A stretch of 64,000 nucleotides of DNA from Paulinella micropora (lineage: Eukaryota; Cercozoa; Imbricatea; Euglyphida; Paulinellidae), in assembly GCA_019918135.1 (NCBI GenBank), contig WBZZ01000820.1:62001-126000 (forward strand), written 5' to 3'. Of the stretch, positions 1-10,709 are shown piece by piece. The notes under the pieces are model-generated. The model did not search any database. It worked only from the letters and a program-made list of their open reading frames with translations, and had not been told where the DNA came from. A program made the translations under genes and the position numbers. The first letter of the stretch is position 1. Every line of letters begins with the position of its first letter.

Positions 1-1290
1 TTGTATCTGTGAGTGTTTGTTTGTACGTCTGTTGACCTACTCTGTCTCTGTCTCAAGAGAGAACAAAAGAACAGCTACGAGGTCTGGTGTCTGGCCTCCT
101 TGTGAGGACACAGATACAGGCTGTGGAGAGGGTACTGAGACCTACTCACAAACGCCTAGACGTCTAGTTTTGCAAAAAGAGCTGTGTGGGGATGTGCTGG
201 AGTATTTGTTTTTTGGAACACCTACTCAGAAGAGATAGATCTGTCCAATTTTTCTTTCTGCTGTTCCAAAAACAAGCCAGAAAAGAAATCAGCCTTGTGC
301 TGGTGACTTCAATGTTACAATCCCCGAAGATTGCTTAATAAAAAGTCTGTAATACAACCAGACACAAATCCCCAAAAGAGAATGTTGTCTCGTTATATTA
401 TCTCAGTGAAGCCGAAAAGAAAACGGCAACAGACCAAGGTTAAAATGGCATTAGGTCAAATCCTGCCAAACGATATTGAAAATAATGGGAAAAAACTAGG
501 TGCATCTGACACTAGAAAAATAGTACTTTTTACCTGCTATCCGGGGGGTGATGCCTACACAGCGGCCGGTCTCGGTCTGGTCGTACGATTTTGCGGAGTT
601 TGCATATATTATTAAAATTTCAAGATTTTCATTTCCAATCGTTTTCTATGATTAATTTTTGCAGTAATTACGTAAACACTACTAAATTTTATAAGTGACC
701 ATTCTGTATGACTTTGCATTATTGCATGACCCATCTTATTACTACTGCGCGCAAGTAAACCTAATCACGTACCACGCTTTATGGAAATCCCGTGTTACCG
801 GTTATATATTACTACGTAATACTTGTTTTCATGGTATTTTCCATTATTTTGATTAAAAAAATCAATAATTGATTTATTTCATTATGTTTCTCGCGTCGGG
901 TGCCACTTGAACACGCATAAACCGCTCCCCAGTACCGCACAGTCCCACCCGCGCTCTCTTTGCATGCCCAATGCATTTCTCGCATTGGCAAGCTCCAGAA
1001 TCACAAATAATCTTTGAAAATGCAAGGAAAACAAATGCTACAAATATATTATTTGCTGTTTGTTGCACAACCCCGCTCGGGGGACCACTTAGCGGCCTCA
1101 CACTGTCACCAGCTGACATGCAGTCCGATTTCCCATCCCATCCCTCAGCACAAGTCTTACCTCATGTCAGGGATCGTTTGCAACACAAATAAAACTATAA
1201 AATACGATGAAAACAAGAAAAGAGAGATATAATGATCATCTACCTCTAACCTTCCTCACACTGTGCGACTTTGCGGCCGTACAGTGACAC
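1..1290. other. No gene recognised; possible transcript end near 340
   Basis: AT-rich, low-complexity stretch. An AATAAA hexamer at 337-342 could be the polyadenylation signal of a plus-strand transcript whose body lies left of the window. Open frames here are short, have no recognisable domain, and several begin at non-ATG codons. I see no RNA gene or repeat of note until the satellite begins near 1,292. Confidence 0.4.
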
Positions 1291-1291
1291 C

Positions 1292-4200
1292 CGGCGCCCC
1301 CCCCCCCCCCCAAATGCAAGGCAAAGTCACCCCGAAAAAACAAACAAAAGCGCAAAAAAACACAGAAAACAAGCATACCGCCACCAAACAGTGATTAAAA
1401 GACAAATGGAAGAAAACAATAGGCAAAATAGAAAGATTGCAGACAGGAGGACATAAAAACTCACCCACCCACCCCCACCCCCCGGCAAAAAATGCAAGGC
1501 AAAGTCACCCCGAAAAAACAACCAAATGCGTAAAAAAACACAACAAACAAGCATCCAGCGCACAGACAAAGATAAAAAGACAAATGAAAGTAAAAAAAAA
1601 AAGCAGAAAAAAAAAGATTGCAGCCATTGGGACAGCAAAAAATTCAACCCCCCCCCCCCACCCCCGTAAAAAAACGCAAGGCAAAGTTACCCCGAAAAAA
1701 CAAACAAACGCGCAAAAAAAACACAAACAAACAAGCATTAAGCCCGCAAACAGTGATAAAAAGACAAATGGAAGAAAAAAACAAGCAGCATAAAAAAGAT
1801 TGCAGACATGGGACATAAAAAATTCACCCAACTCCCCCTGAGCAAAAAAAATTAAGGCAAAGTCACCCCGAAAAAACAACCGAACGCGCAAAAAAAAGCA
1901 CAAACAAACAAGCATCCAGCCTACAAATAGTGACAAAAAGAATCATGGAGAGAGACAGGCAGAATAAAAAAGATTGCAGCCATGGGACAAAAAATTCACC
2001 CCCCCCCCCACCGCAAAAAAAATGCAAGGCAAAGTCACCACGAAAAAACAACCAAACGCGCAAAAACTAAACCAAACAAGCATCCAGCCACCAAACAGTG
2101 ATCAAAAGACTAATGGAAGGAAAACACAAGCAGAATAATAAAGATTGCAGCCCTGAGGACATACACAATTCACCCCCCCCCCCTCCCCCGCAAAAAAAAT
2201 GCAAGGCAAAGTCACCCCGAAAAAACAGCCAAACTCGCAAAAAAAAACACAAACAAACAAGCATCCAGCCACCAAACAGTGACAAAAGAATAATGGAAGA
2301 AAAAAACAAGCAGAATGAAAAAGATTGCAGCCATGGGGACATAAAACAATTCACCCAACCCCCCCCCCCCGCAAAAAAATGCAAGGCAAAGTCACCCCGA
2401 AAAAACAACCACAGGCGCACAAAAGCACAAACAAACAAGCACCCAGCCCACAATCAGTGACAAAAGACAAATGGAAGAAAAAAACAAGCAGAATAAAAAA
2501 GATTGTAGCGATTGGGACAGTAAAAAATTCACCCCCCCCCCCTCCCCGTAAAAAAATGCAAGGCAAAGTCACCCCGAAAAAACAGCCAAACGCGCAAAAA
2601 AACACAAACAAACAAGCATCCAGCCCACAAACAGTGACAAAAAGAATAATGGAAGAAAAAAACAAGCAGAATAAAAAGATTGCAGCCATGGGGACAAAAA
2701 ATTCACACCCCCCTCCGCCCGGGAAAAATTAAGGCAAAGTCACCCCAAAAAAACAACCGAACGCGCAAAAAAACAAAAACAAATAAGCATCCAGCCACCA
2801 AATAGTGACAAAAAGAATAATGGAAGAAAGAAACAAGCAAAATAAAAAAAAATTGCAGCCATGGGGACATAAATTCACTCCCCCCTCCCCCCGGAAAAAA
2901 ATGCAAGGCAAAGTCACCCCGAAAAAACAAACAAACGCGCAAAAAACGAAAACAAACAGCATCCAGCCCACAAACAGTGACCAAAAGACAAATGGAAGAA
3001 AAAAAACAAGCAGAATGAAAAAGATTGCAGACATGACGACATAAAAATTCACCCCACCCCCCACCCCGGCAAAAAATGCAAGGCAAAGTCACCCCGGAAA
3101 AACAACCAAACGCGCAAAAAACACAAAAAAACAAGCATCCAGCCCACAAACAAAGATAAAAAGACAAATGGAAGAAAACAAACAAGCAGAAGAAAAAAGA
3201 TTGCAGCGATGAAAAAAGATTGCAGCGATTGGGACAGTAAAAAAATCACCCCCTCCCCCCCCCCGGGAAAAAATGCAAGGCAAAGTCACCCCGAAAAAAA
3301 CAACCACAGGCGCAGAACAACACAAACAAACAAGCATTAAGCCCGCAAAAAGTGACAAAAAGACAAATGGAAGAAAAAATAAGCAGAAGAATAAGAAATA
3401 TTGCAGCCATGGGGACATAAAAAATTCACCCCCCCCCCCTGGGCAAAAAAATTTTTAAGACAAAGTCACCCCGAAAAAAACAACCAAACGCGCAAAAAAA
3501 AAACACAAAAAAACAAGCATCCAGCCTACAAACAGTGACAAAAGACAAATGGAAGAGAAACACAAGCAGAATTAAAAAGATTGCAGCCATGGGACAAAAA
3601 AATTCACCACCCCCCCCCCCCCAGGCAAAGAATGCAAGGCAAAGTCACCACGAGAAAACATCCAAACGCGCAAAATAACACAAGCAAACAAGCATCCAGC
3701 CCACAAACAGTGACAAAAAATGAAAAAACAAGAAATAAAAAGATTGCAGCCGTGGGGACATAAAAAATTCACCCCCCCCCCCTCTGGAAAAAATGCAAGG
3801 CAAATTCACCCCGAAAAAACAACCAAACGCGCAAAAAAACATAAACAAACAAGCATCCAGCCTACAAACAGTGACAAAAAGACAAATGGAAGAAGAAAAC
3901 AAGCAGAATCAAAAAAATTGCAGCCATGGGGACATGAAAAATTCACCCACCCCCCGCCCCCTGTCAAAAAATAATAGGCAAAGTCACCCCGAAAAAACAA
4001 CCAAACGCGCAAAAAACACAAACAAATAATCATCCAGCCTACAAAGAGTCATAAAAAACAAAAAAGCAGAATAAAAAAGATTGCAGCCATGGGGACATAA
4101 ACAATTCACCCCCCCCCCCCCGCCCCTCCACCCCCGGCGCAAAAAAATGCAAGGTAAAGTCACCCCGAAAAAACAACCGAACGCGCGAAAAAATACAAAC

Positions 4201-4775
4201 AAACAAGCATCCAGCCACAAACAGTGACAAAAAAGACAAATGGAAGAAAAAAACAAGCAGAATAAAAAAGGTTGCAGCCATGGGAGCATAAAAATTAACC
4301 CCCCCCCCCCAAAATGCAAGGCAAAGTCACCCCGAAAAACAACAAAACGCACACAAAAACATAAACAAACAAGCATCCAGCCCACAAACAATGGTAAAAG
4401 AGAAATGGAAGAAAAAAACAAGCAAAATAAAAATATGTTAGCAATGTAGACATAAAAAATTCAACCCCCCCCCCCACACACCCTTGCAAAAAAAAAATAC
4501 ATATACGAGGCAATTTCACCCCGAAAAAACAACCAAACGCGTAAAAAAAAACACAAACAAACAACCATCCAACCCACAAACAGTGATAAAAAGAGAGACG
4601 AAGCAAAAACAAGGAAATTAAATCATATTTTCTAGATTTTGGGAATGTGAACATAAAAAATTCATCCCCACCCCCCCCCCTCCCCACCTCCGCAAAAAAT
4701 GAGGCAAAGCAATCCTAAAAAAACAACCAAACGCACAAAAAAAACACAAACAAACAACCATCCAGCCCACAAACA
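1292..4775. repeat. Satellite A: about 20 tandem units of about 175 bp, each with a C-run
   Basis: The phrase GCAAAGTCACCCCGAAAAAA recurs at about 1,321, 1,500, 1,681, 1,858, 2,030, 2,207, 2,388, 2,560, 2,732, 2,908, 3,085, 3,279, 3,461, 3,640, 3,800, 3,978, 4,155, 4,320, 4,510 and 4,693, usually 172-181 bp apart. Each unit also carries AAACAAACAAGCATCCAGCC, an A-rich middle, AGATTGCAGCCATGGGGACA and a run of about 8-14 C. Units diverge towards both ends, most visibly after 4,430. The open frames on both strands through this block reflect A-run and C-run composition and are not genes. Array form and unit length near a nucleosome repeat fit a eukaryotic satellite. Confidence 0.93.
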
Positions 4776-5724
4776 CAATTAAAATGTAAGTGAAAGAAAA
4801 AACAAGCAAAATAAAAAAGATTTCATCAATGGGAACACAACCAAAATTGCTGTTAATTTCTGGAGATGATGTGGAGGGAGTAGGGATTGCAGCCCGCTGT
4901 GAATCAGCAATTTTTTCAGGTTGCCTGGTATACACAATCTCATCATTTTTATTTTGCGTGTGTCCACGCAAAACAGACCTACTTTTAGTGATTGTACTTT
5001 GAGTGATGAGCAATGCTGCAAAACTTGGTAATGATTGCACCGCTATTTGAGCTAGGAACGACATTGCGCAGTTCTGAGTTAAAGAGTTCTCAACAATAGG
5101 TGGGAAACAATAAACAATAAAAATAAATAGCTGTATTTTTAAGAAAAAAAAATGCTGAAGATAAGATATCGAACATCTTTAATAATTAGACATAATAAGA
5201 ATATCAGTATTTGCAGTTTTTATTACGTAAAGGACACAGCCAGAAAGAACTAATGTTGGGTTCGGGGAAAAAAAGAGCGTTCGGTCCAATCGGAAAATCT
5301 CGGCATTTCATTGGCAATTGCCTATTTAAGTGGAATTTGGTGCAAAATTTATACAACTCCGTTCAACTTGGGAACCAAACGCGCAAAGTGTCCCTCTGAC
5401 TCGATCTGCATTGAGTATATGGTTGTTTCGGTCGAGACCATCCAAACCTACCGTATGTAACGCCAGGTGCGTCCAACTTATCTTTCTTCATATTAACAAT
5501 GAAGAAAAATAGTATTTGTTGCAGATTGCCCCCAAAGGCACGCGAAGTAAACGTATCCGACCACAGACTGAACAAAAGGAGTCTCCCACGGGGAAGTCCC
5601 CTCACCAAAGAAGTCTGCCACATCAGAGACAAAGGTTTTTTATTATTTATTTATTATTTATTTATTATTTATTTATTCTTTTCTTTTTTTTTGCATACAG
5701 ATTTTCTTTGGGAAGGGGTGTGTG
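4776..5724. other. Spacer between two satellites; no gene recognised
   Basis: About 950 bp of AT-rich unique-looking sequence. It includes a simple TTTATTATTTA repeat at about 5,638-5,685. Small open frames are present on both strands, but none has a recognisable domain and none is favoured by composition. Confidence 0.4.
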
Positions 5725-6790
5725 GAGGTGGTTGATGTTTGAGACACTTTCCTAAAAAAACTATTTGCACACATACAACAAACATTACATCGGAATCAAC
5801 ATCAAGCCTGGGGCTAGCTCCCATGCTAACAGAAGCTCCCAATTTCTCTTCGTTCCCACAAACCATGACTTATTCCGACAGGGTGCGCGAATGCGGGGAG
5901 GGGGAGTGTTTGATGTCTGAGACACTTTCCTTAGAAAGCTATTTGCACACATACCATAAACATGACATCAAAATCAACATTAAGCCTGGGGCTAGCTCCC
6001 ATGCTAATAGGAGCTCCCAATCCTCTTCGTTCCCACAAACAATGACTTATTCCGACAGGGTGCGCGAATGCGGGGGGTGGTTTTGATGTTTGAGACACTT
6101 TCCTAAAAAAAAACTATTTGCACATACCATAAACATCAGATCAGAATCAACATCAAGCCTGGGTCTAGCTCCCATGCTAATAGGAGCTCCCAATTCCTCC
6201 TCGTTCCCACAAACCATGACTTATTCCGACAGGGGTGCGCGAATGCGGGGGGGGGGGGGGTTTGAGACACTTTCCTTAGAAACCTATTTGCACACATACC
6301 ACAAACATTATATCAGAACCAACATCAAGCCTGGGGCTAGCTCCCATGCTAATAGGAACTCCCAATTCCTCTTGGTTCCCACAAATCATGACTTATTCCG
6401 ACAGGGTGCGCAAATCCGGGGGGGGGGGTGGTTTGATGTTTGAGACATTTTCCTAAGAAAACTATTTGCACACATACCACAAACATTACACCAGAATCAA
6501 CATGAAGCCTGGGGCTAGCTCCCATGCTGATGGGAGCTCCAAATTCCTCCTTGTTCCCACAAACCATGACTTATTCAGACAGGGTGCGCGAATGCGGGGG
6601 GCGGTTTTGATGTTTGAGACACTTTCCTAATAAAACTATTTGCACACATACCATAAACATTACATCAGAATCAACACCAAGCCTGGTGCTAGCTCTCATG
6701 CTAACAGGAGTTCCCAATTCCTCCTCGTTCCCATAAACCATGACTTATTCCGACAGGGTGCGCGAATGCGGAGGGGGGGGGGGAATGCAT
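5725..6790. repeat. Satellite B: six tandem units of about 175 bp, each with a G-run
   Basis: The phrase GAGACACTTTCC (or GAGACATTTTCC) recurs at 5,741, 5,919, 6,092, 6,264, 6,442 and 6,616, spaced 172-178 bp. Each unit continues with CTATTTGCACACATACCA, a segment with AAGCCTGGGGCTAGCTCCCA, GACTTATTCCGACAGGGTGC and a terminal G-run of variable length. It shares no clear sequence with satellite A on either strand, yet it has the same period and also carries one homopolymer per unit. No protein should be inferred from open frames here. Confidence 0.93.
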
Positions 6791-6799
6791 GTGTGATAA

Positions 6800-8407
6800 T
6801 GTTTGTATAGTCCGCTGGCAAAGTCCCAAGAAGCAAAAGGGATCGAAAAAGGGAGCAAAGAAGGCGGCATCCAAGGTGGGAGCAAAAAGCCACGCGCGAA
6901 AGCTGAGCTACAGCCCCGACAGGTTGTCTTGACTAGCGTTGCATCTATACCAAACATGCATGTGCGCGCAACAGCCAAGGTGACACACCCGCAGCTGAAG
7001 CTAAAGCTCCTGCTGCTAAGGCTGCTTCTGCTGCAGAAGCCCAAAGCTGCTGCTGCTGCAGCAGCGCAGGATGGAAGCACTGGCGAGACTGCAGTGTAAT
7101 CATAATTATCTCGCCCTTCTGCCTGAGTGTGAATGGTATGCCAAACTGTAGGTTCGTGAATGACCAGCACAAGAAGGGCGGCGCTCGCACCCAGGACGAA
7201 GTCCTCAAGGATTTGGCAGAGCTCAGCAAAATCAGCAGCGCGGCGAAGGCTGGCCTCTTAGGCGCCGATGCTGCGCTTGGATAATGATACGCCGCCGGGT
7301 CCGATCTTGAATGGGGAGGAGGATGACTAGCTTGCAATCGACGCTAGATTGCTCCAGGAAGACTCAGGTGCTGCGAGCAAATGCATTCGAAATAGACTGA
7401 TCCACCGTTGCCCGGGTCCCTTGTGAGTAAGTGAGCTCATGCCTTGCGCAAATCCAACTTGACCTTCATCGTCAAGCCCATCACGCAATATTACTACAAA
7501 TTTGCGCCCTCAGCGTCCCCCGAAGAGCAGAGGGACAAGATGAAAGCGTATGCAATTTGAACACTGCTTGTTTTCACTTATAAACATGATCTGCGCAGGC
7601 TGCTCATCGCATACACCGTGCATGATGGCCCGGACGAGGCTGACGCGGTGGTTGCGTACTTTGCGTGGTTGCCTGAGGGCCAGTAATGGAGCAATCTCGG
7701 GCTCGACTTGGTGGTACGAAACGTAGCAATAAGTAGATATGTGCCATGTAATATGCTTTGTAGCTTGATTTCGTGGTAACCAAGCAAGTGCCTCCCGAAT
7801 TAGTCTTTTTGATCGGGTAAATATGCTCTGCTTGGTCCAATATTGCATTAGTGATGTCTTGCGCAGGCCTGGTCGACAGCTGTTGCCAGAGAAGCCGGGC
7901 ACACCTGCCCCCAAAGCGTTCAAGCTGTGGAAGCGCCAGCTTCTCCTCTCTGTGAGGGCTAAGGTCCCCGTGGAGGAGGGTAAAGTCATCGATGACCTGC
8001 GTTTCTGCGATGAAGAGGACATAGATCACGTAGCCACCAAGAAGTATTGGGATGACCACTCGGGCGGGCCCACTAAGGAGTTCTTGCACAAAGCCGTCGA
8101 CGTGCTTGTGGAGCCACATATTCGTTTCGCGAATGCACGAAACAGTGGCGTCGGGGGTGAGCAGAATGACAACCACTGGCATGGCGGTGGCGGCGGCGGT
8201 GGGAATGGCGGTGGCGGCAATAATGGCATGTACGGCGGTTACGGAGGCCAGCAGCTGCAGGTAATTTGGCAGCCGGGCTATCATCAAGGTGCCAACAGTC
8301 TTTCTGCTTATCTAGCCCATTTGCAGCAGCAGACAAGCGCATATTTGTCGCAGTCGCAGCAGCAGAGCACTTCTTTTATCAACTACATGGCCTCCCGCTT
8401 GGATTAG
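6800..8407 (+). CDS. Fragmentary spliced gene, unknown function, Gly/Gln-rich C-terminus
   Basis: Several coding-like pieces lie in order on the plus strand. The first is Lys-rich (near 6,825-6,930). The next contains the segment HKKGGARTQDEVLKDLAELS (near 7,165). Two exons are joined by a convincing 51-nt intron (7,548-7,598, GT...GCGCAG) giving PSASPEEQRDKMKA then LLIAYTVHDGPDEADAVV. A final piece from about 7,868 to 8,407 runs VIDDLRFCDEEDIDHVATKK, then a Gly-rich linker (HGGGGGGGNGGGG), then a Gln-rich tail, and ends with TAG. Two acceptors read TGCGCAG. An in-frame TAA follows the second exon pair, and the phase into the last piece does not close with the nearest donor, so either an exon boundary is misjudged or the gene is decayed. 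I do not recognise the family; a host gene or a gene carried by a transposon are both possible. Confidence 0.4.
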
Positions 8408-8803
8408 CGGGACGGCTGGCGGTATGGCGTCTGGTGCGGTGGCATGGAGTCCCGAGCGCACCTATTGCCCAGGCAACTTAGTTTTGCTATTTTGTTTTGT
8501 ATTGATTGCATTTTCATGCGTTTTTGCTGCAGTAAAATTATGATTTGTAAGAATAATAATATATTAACTTTAGCATGGACACGTGTGTTTGCGTTGTGAG
8601 GACTGATTTCGCGATGAGTTTGCGAACTGTTAGATGGTACTGCAGCGAAGATAAAAGTATTTTCAACGCTAAAAATATATTAAATTGCATTGATATTGTT
8701 GATTATTTGCGTTTAATGCATAATTAGCTTTCCGGGATTTATAATTTAATATACGCAATCCGTACGGCCTACGACTTTCCGGCCCCTGGTATTTTTCAGA
8801 GGG
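8408..8803. other. AT-rich intergenic stretch
   Basis: About 400 bp between the plus-strand gene ending at 8,407 and the minus-strand gene fragment beginning below 8,804. It is AT-rich from about 8,520 onward with no repeat or open frame worth reporting. It may hold the 3' ends of both neighbours, which converge here. Confidence 0.35.
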
Positions 8804-9575
8804 TCATGAGATTTTATCTTCTTGGTACTTGGCTTCTTCTTGCGCTCTCTTATCTTGCTCTGACACGTTTTTGCCAAACTTCGCCTTGCCTTTCATTTTC
8901 TTTGCTTTCTTGACTGCAGGGGAAGGTTTGCTAGTGTCAGGAGTCAAACTGACGTCTTCACGACTCTGTTCCTTCCTCTTCTTGCTTGCAGTGGAAGGGG
9001 GTGACGCAACAGAGGTTTGGGTCAGAAAAAAAATTTCTGCCTCAGTTTCCACAGTTGAGACTTAATCTGAAGGCTCCGTTCTCTGCCTCGAAAACCCCTC
9101 CTGCTGGAAAGAAATCAAGCTCATCAGGAATCGAGGCAGAGAACGGAGCCTTCAGATTAAGTCTCAACGGTGGAAACTGAGGCAGAATTTTTTTCTGACC
9201 CGAACCTGAGGCCTGAGACTGCTCTTCACCGTCGTCATCTTCAGGGTCATTTTCCTGTGTCTCCATTTGACTGTACGACGCTTTCTTCTGGGCCTGAGCT
9301 TTCTTGGACGAAGACACTGAGCGAGCCAGTGCATTTGCTTCCTCTTGTTCCTCGTCTTCTTCTACTCCTTCTTCCTTGTCCACTTCATCCACTTCTTCTT
9401 CCGTGTCACCTTGCAGTTCAGCCTGGCCTTTGTCTTTGTCATCATTGCCAGCAAGTGTTGACGCAGCTGCAAACTGTGACTCTTCGGATTGGGTGTGAAG
9501 CAAAGGGCTTGGTGGAATCTCTTCGTCTCCAGTTCCCTGCAAAAACCTGTCAGGTGCCACCAGTTCCTGAAACAT
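8804..9575 (-). pseudogene. Lys/Glu-rich protein fragment, interrupted by a foldback element
   Basis: On the minus strand an acidic stretch (DTEEEVDEVDKEEGVEEDEE, then EENDPEDDDGEEQSQASG-like sequence) is followed, across the palindromic element at 9,013-9,207, by a basic stretch (STASKKRKEQSRED, then KKAKKMKGKAKFGKNV) that stops just inside 8,804. The mix of acidic tract and bipartite basic tracts is typical of intrinsically disordered nuclear proteins, but nothing identifies a family. The upstream end (MFQELVAPDRFLQGTGD) lies in a dispersed repeat that recurs near 11,620, so that part may not belong to the gene. The element interrupts the frame, so the present copy is probably not functional as read. 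Confidence 0.4.
9013..9207. mobile_element. Foldback/MITE-like element: two near-perfect inverted arms
   Basis: The left arm (about 9,013-9,091) and right arm (about 9,131-9,207) are reverse complements with only a few mismatches, separated by about 39 bp. The outer ends read AGGTTTGGGTCAG and CTGACCCGAACCT; the inner ends read TCTGCCTCGA and TCGAGGCAGA. It sits inside a coding-like minus-strand region. No open frame or transposase is present, so it is either a small non-autonomous DNA transposon or a local inverted duplication. I could not see an unambiguous target-site duplication. Confidence 0.7.
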
Positions 9576-9735
9576 GTCAGCACTTTATGCATAAAAGTGG
9601 TGAGTGAAATTGGGCTCGACGTAAAAAGTGGACCCCAATTGGAAAATCGAAAAAAACGTAAAAAGGCAACCGAGCCGATCCGAACATGGAACTTTTATGC
9701 GCCAACTGCAAATGGTCCAGACATTTTTTTCAGTG
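9531..9735. repeat. Dispersed direct repeat, copy 1
   Basis: This copy runs from the phrase CCTGCAAAAACCTGTCAGGT through TGCATAAAAGTGGTGAGTGA and GTAAAAAGTGGACCCC to GCCAACTGCAAATGGTCC. The same order recurs at 11,612-11,825 with scattered differences. The matching half-motifs of the two sets flank the start of the 10.7 kb gene. Family unknown. Confidence 0.75.
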
Positions 9736-10709
9736 GCAGCCTTCGAAGCTATCCTTCAGCAATTCTTTAAACTTCTTGTTGAGCTTGCATACAATTGCCA
9801 CATGGAATCCATAATCGAAAAAATCACAGAAAAAAACGTGAGGTGGGGGGGGGGGACGAAATTCAAACTCAGCCACACAAACTAAGACATCAAACACAAC
9901 ACAAGACAAACAGAAAGTAAACACAGAACAAAAAGACAGAAGGGAGAGAACAAGAACGAAAGGGAAATGCTTCTTGACCAGTAGGTGCAGTTGTCGTGCT
10001 GCCTTGTTAAAAAATACGACGCAGCGACGCATCCCAGGTCACACCCTCATGCAAAGACGATCTGTTGCACGAATGCAAACAGTCTCGTTCAGCCAAATGA
10101 AAGATCGTAGCTTTGTTTGTCTCCTTGTCCCAAACAGAAACGAGCCACATTCGACCCTGTTAAGACCTAGAGGAACGAAAGTTTGTGACCATCCCTTTGC
10201 TGGAAGGTTGAACATTTTGATTCTGCCCTGGCAAAGAAGGGTTTAGGACAAGCAACTCTAGATTGTCGTCGATCCACCACGATCGATTGGAGCTTTCTAC
10301 ATCATGTTTTTTTTCAGACATTGTCTCAAAGCAGTTTTGAGCTGTCGAAAGGGACTTTTTGCACTCAAGAAAAAAAAATAGCATGAGCCAAAAACAGTGT
10401 TTATTTGGGCAGAATCATAATGTTGGGCCGCGGGATTTCAAATTTGAAGTACGGTTCGGATTGGCCCAAAGAGGCATTTCCGGACTAACAAATTCAAAAA
10501 TGAGTAGCCCAAACAGTTTTCAGGCACTGGTAAAACTGGACACACACTTTGGACCCGCCCGGATTAGCGTTCATGCATAAAAGTCTCACATTCAACTCAG
10601 CCCAAACCGGTTTTTTCATTTTTTTGGAAAAAAAATTAAAGCTGAAAAGGCAATTTGGGACTTTTGTGCATAAAAGTCTCATGTTCACACTGGACTTATT
10701 CAGCTTTTG
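9736..10709. other. Non-coding stretch with degenerate repeats
   Basis: About 970 bp upstream of the spliced gene that starts near 10,710. It contains a partial repeat copy (10,556-10,700) with two TGCATAAAAGTCTCA phrases near 10,574 and 10,667. Otherwise I see only AT-rich sequence and a G-run near 9,845. It would include that gene's promoter; no TATA-like element stands out. Confidence 0.35.

Noticed and set aside
1-1290. LTR of a retroelement at the left edge
   Set aside because: No TG...CA ends, primer-binding site or second copy could be found; only an AATAAA is present.
1256-4790. Long open frames on both strands (Phe/Leu/Cys-rich and Lys/Gln/Asn-rich)
   Set aside because: They follow the ~175-bp satellite period and arise from A-runs and C-runs; no domain and no independent coding signal.
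1292-6790. CRISPR-like array
   Set aside because: Units are near-identical over their whole ~175 bp with no unique spacers, and the setting is eukaryotic.
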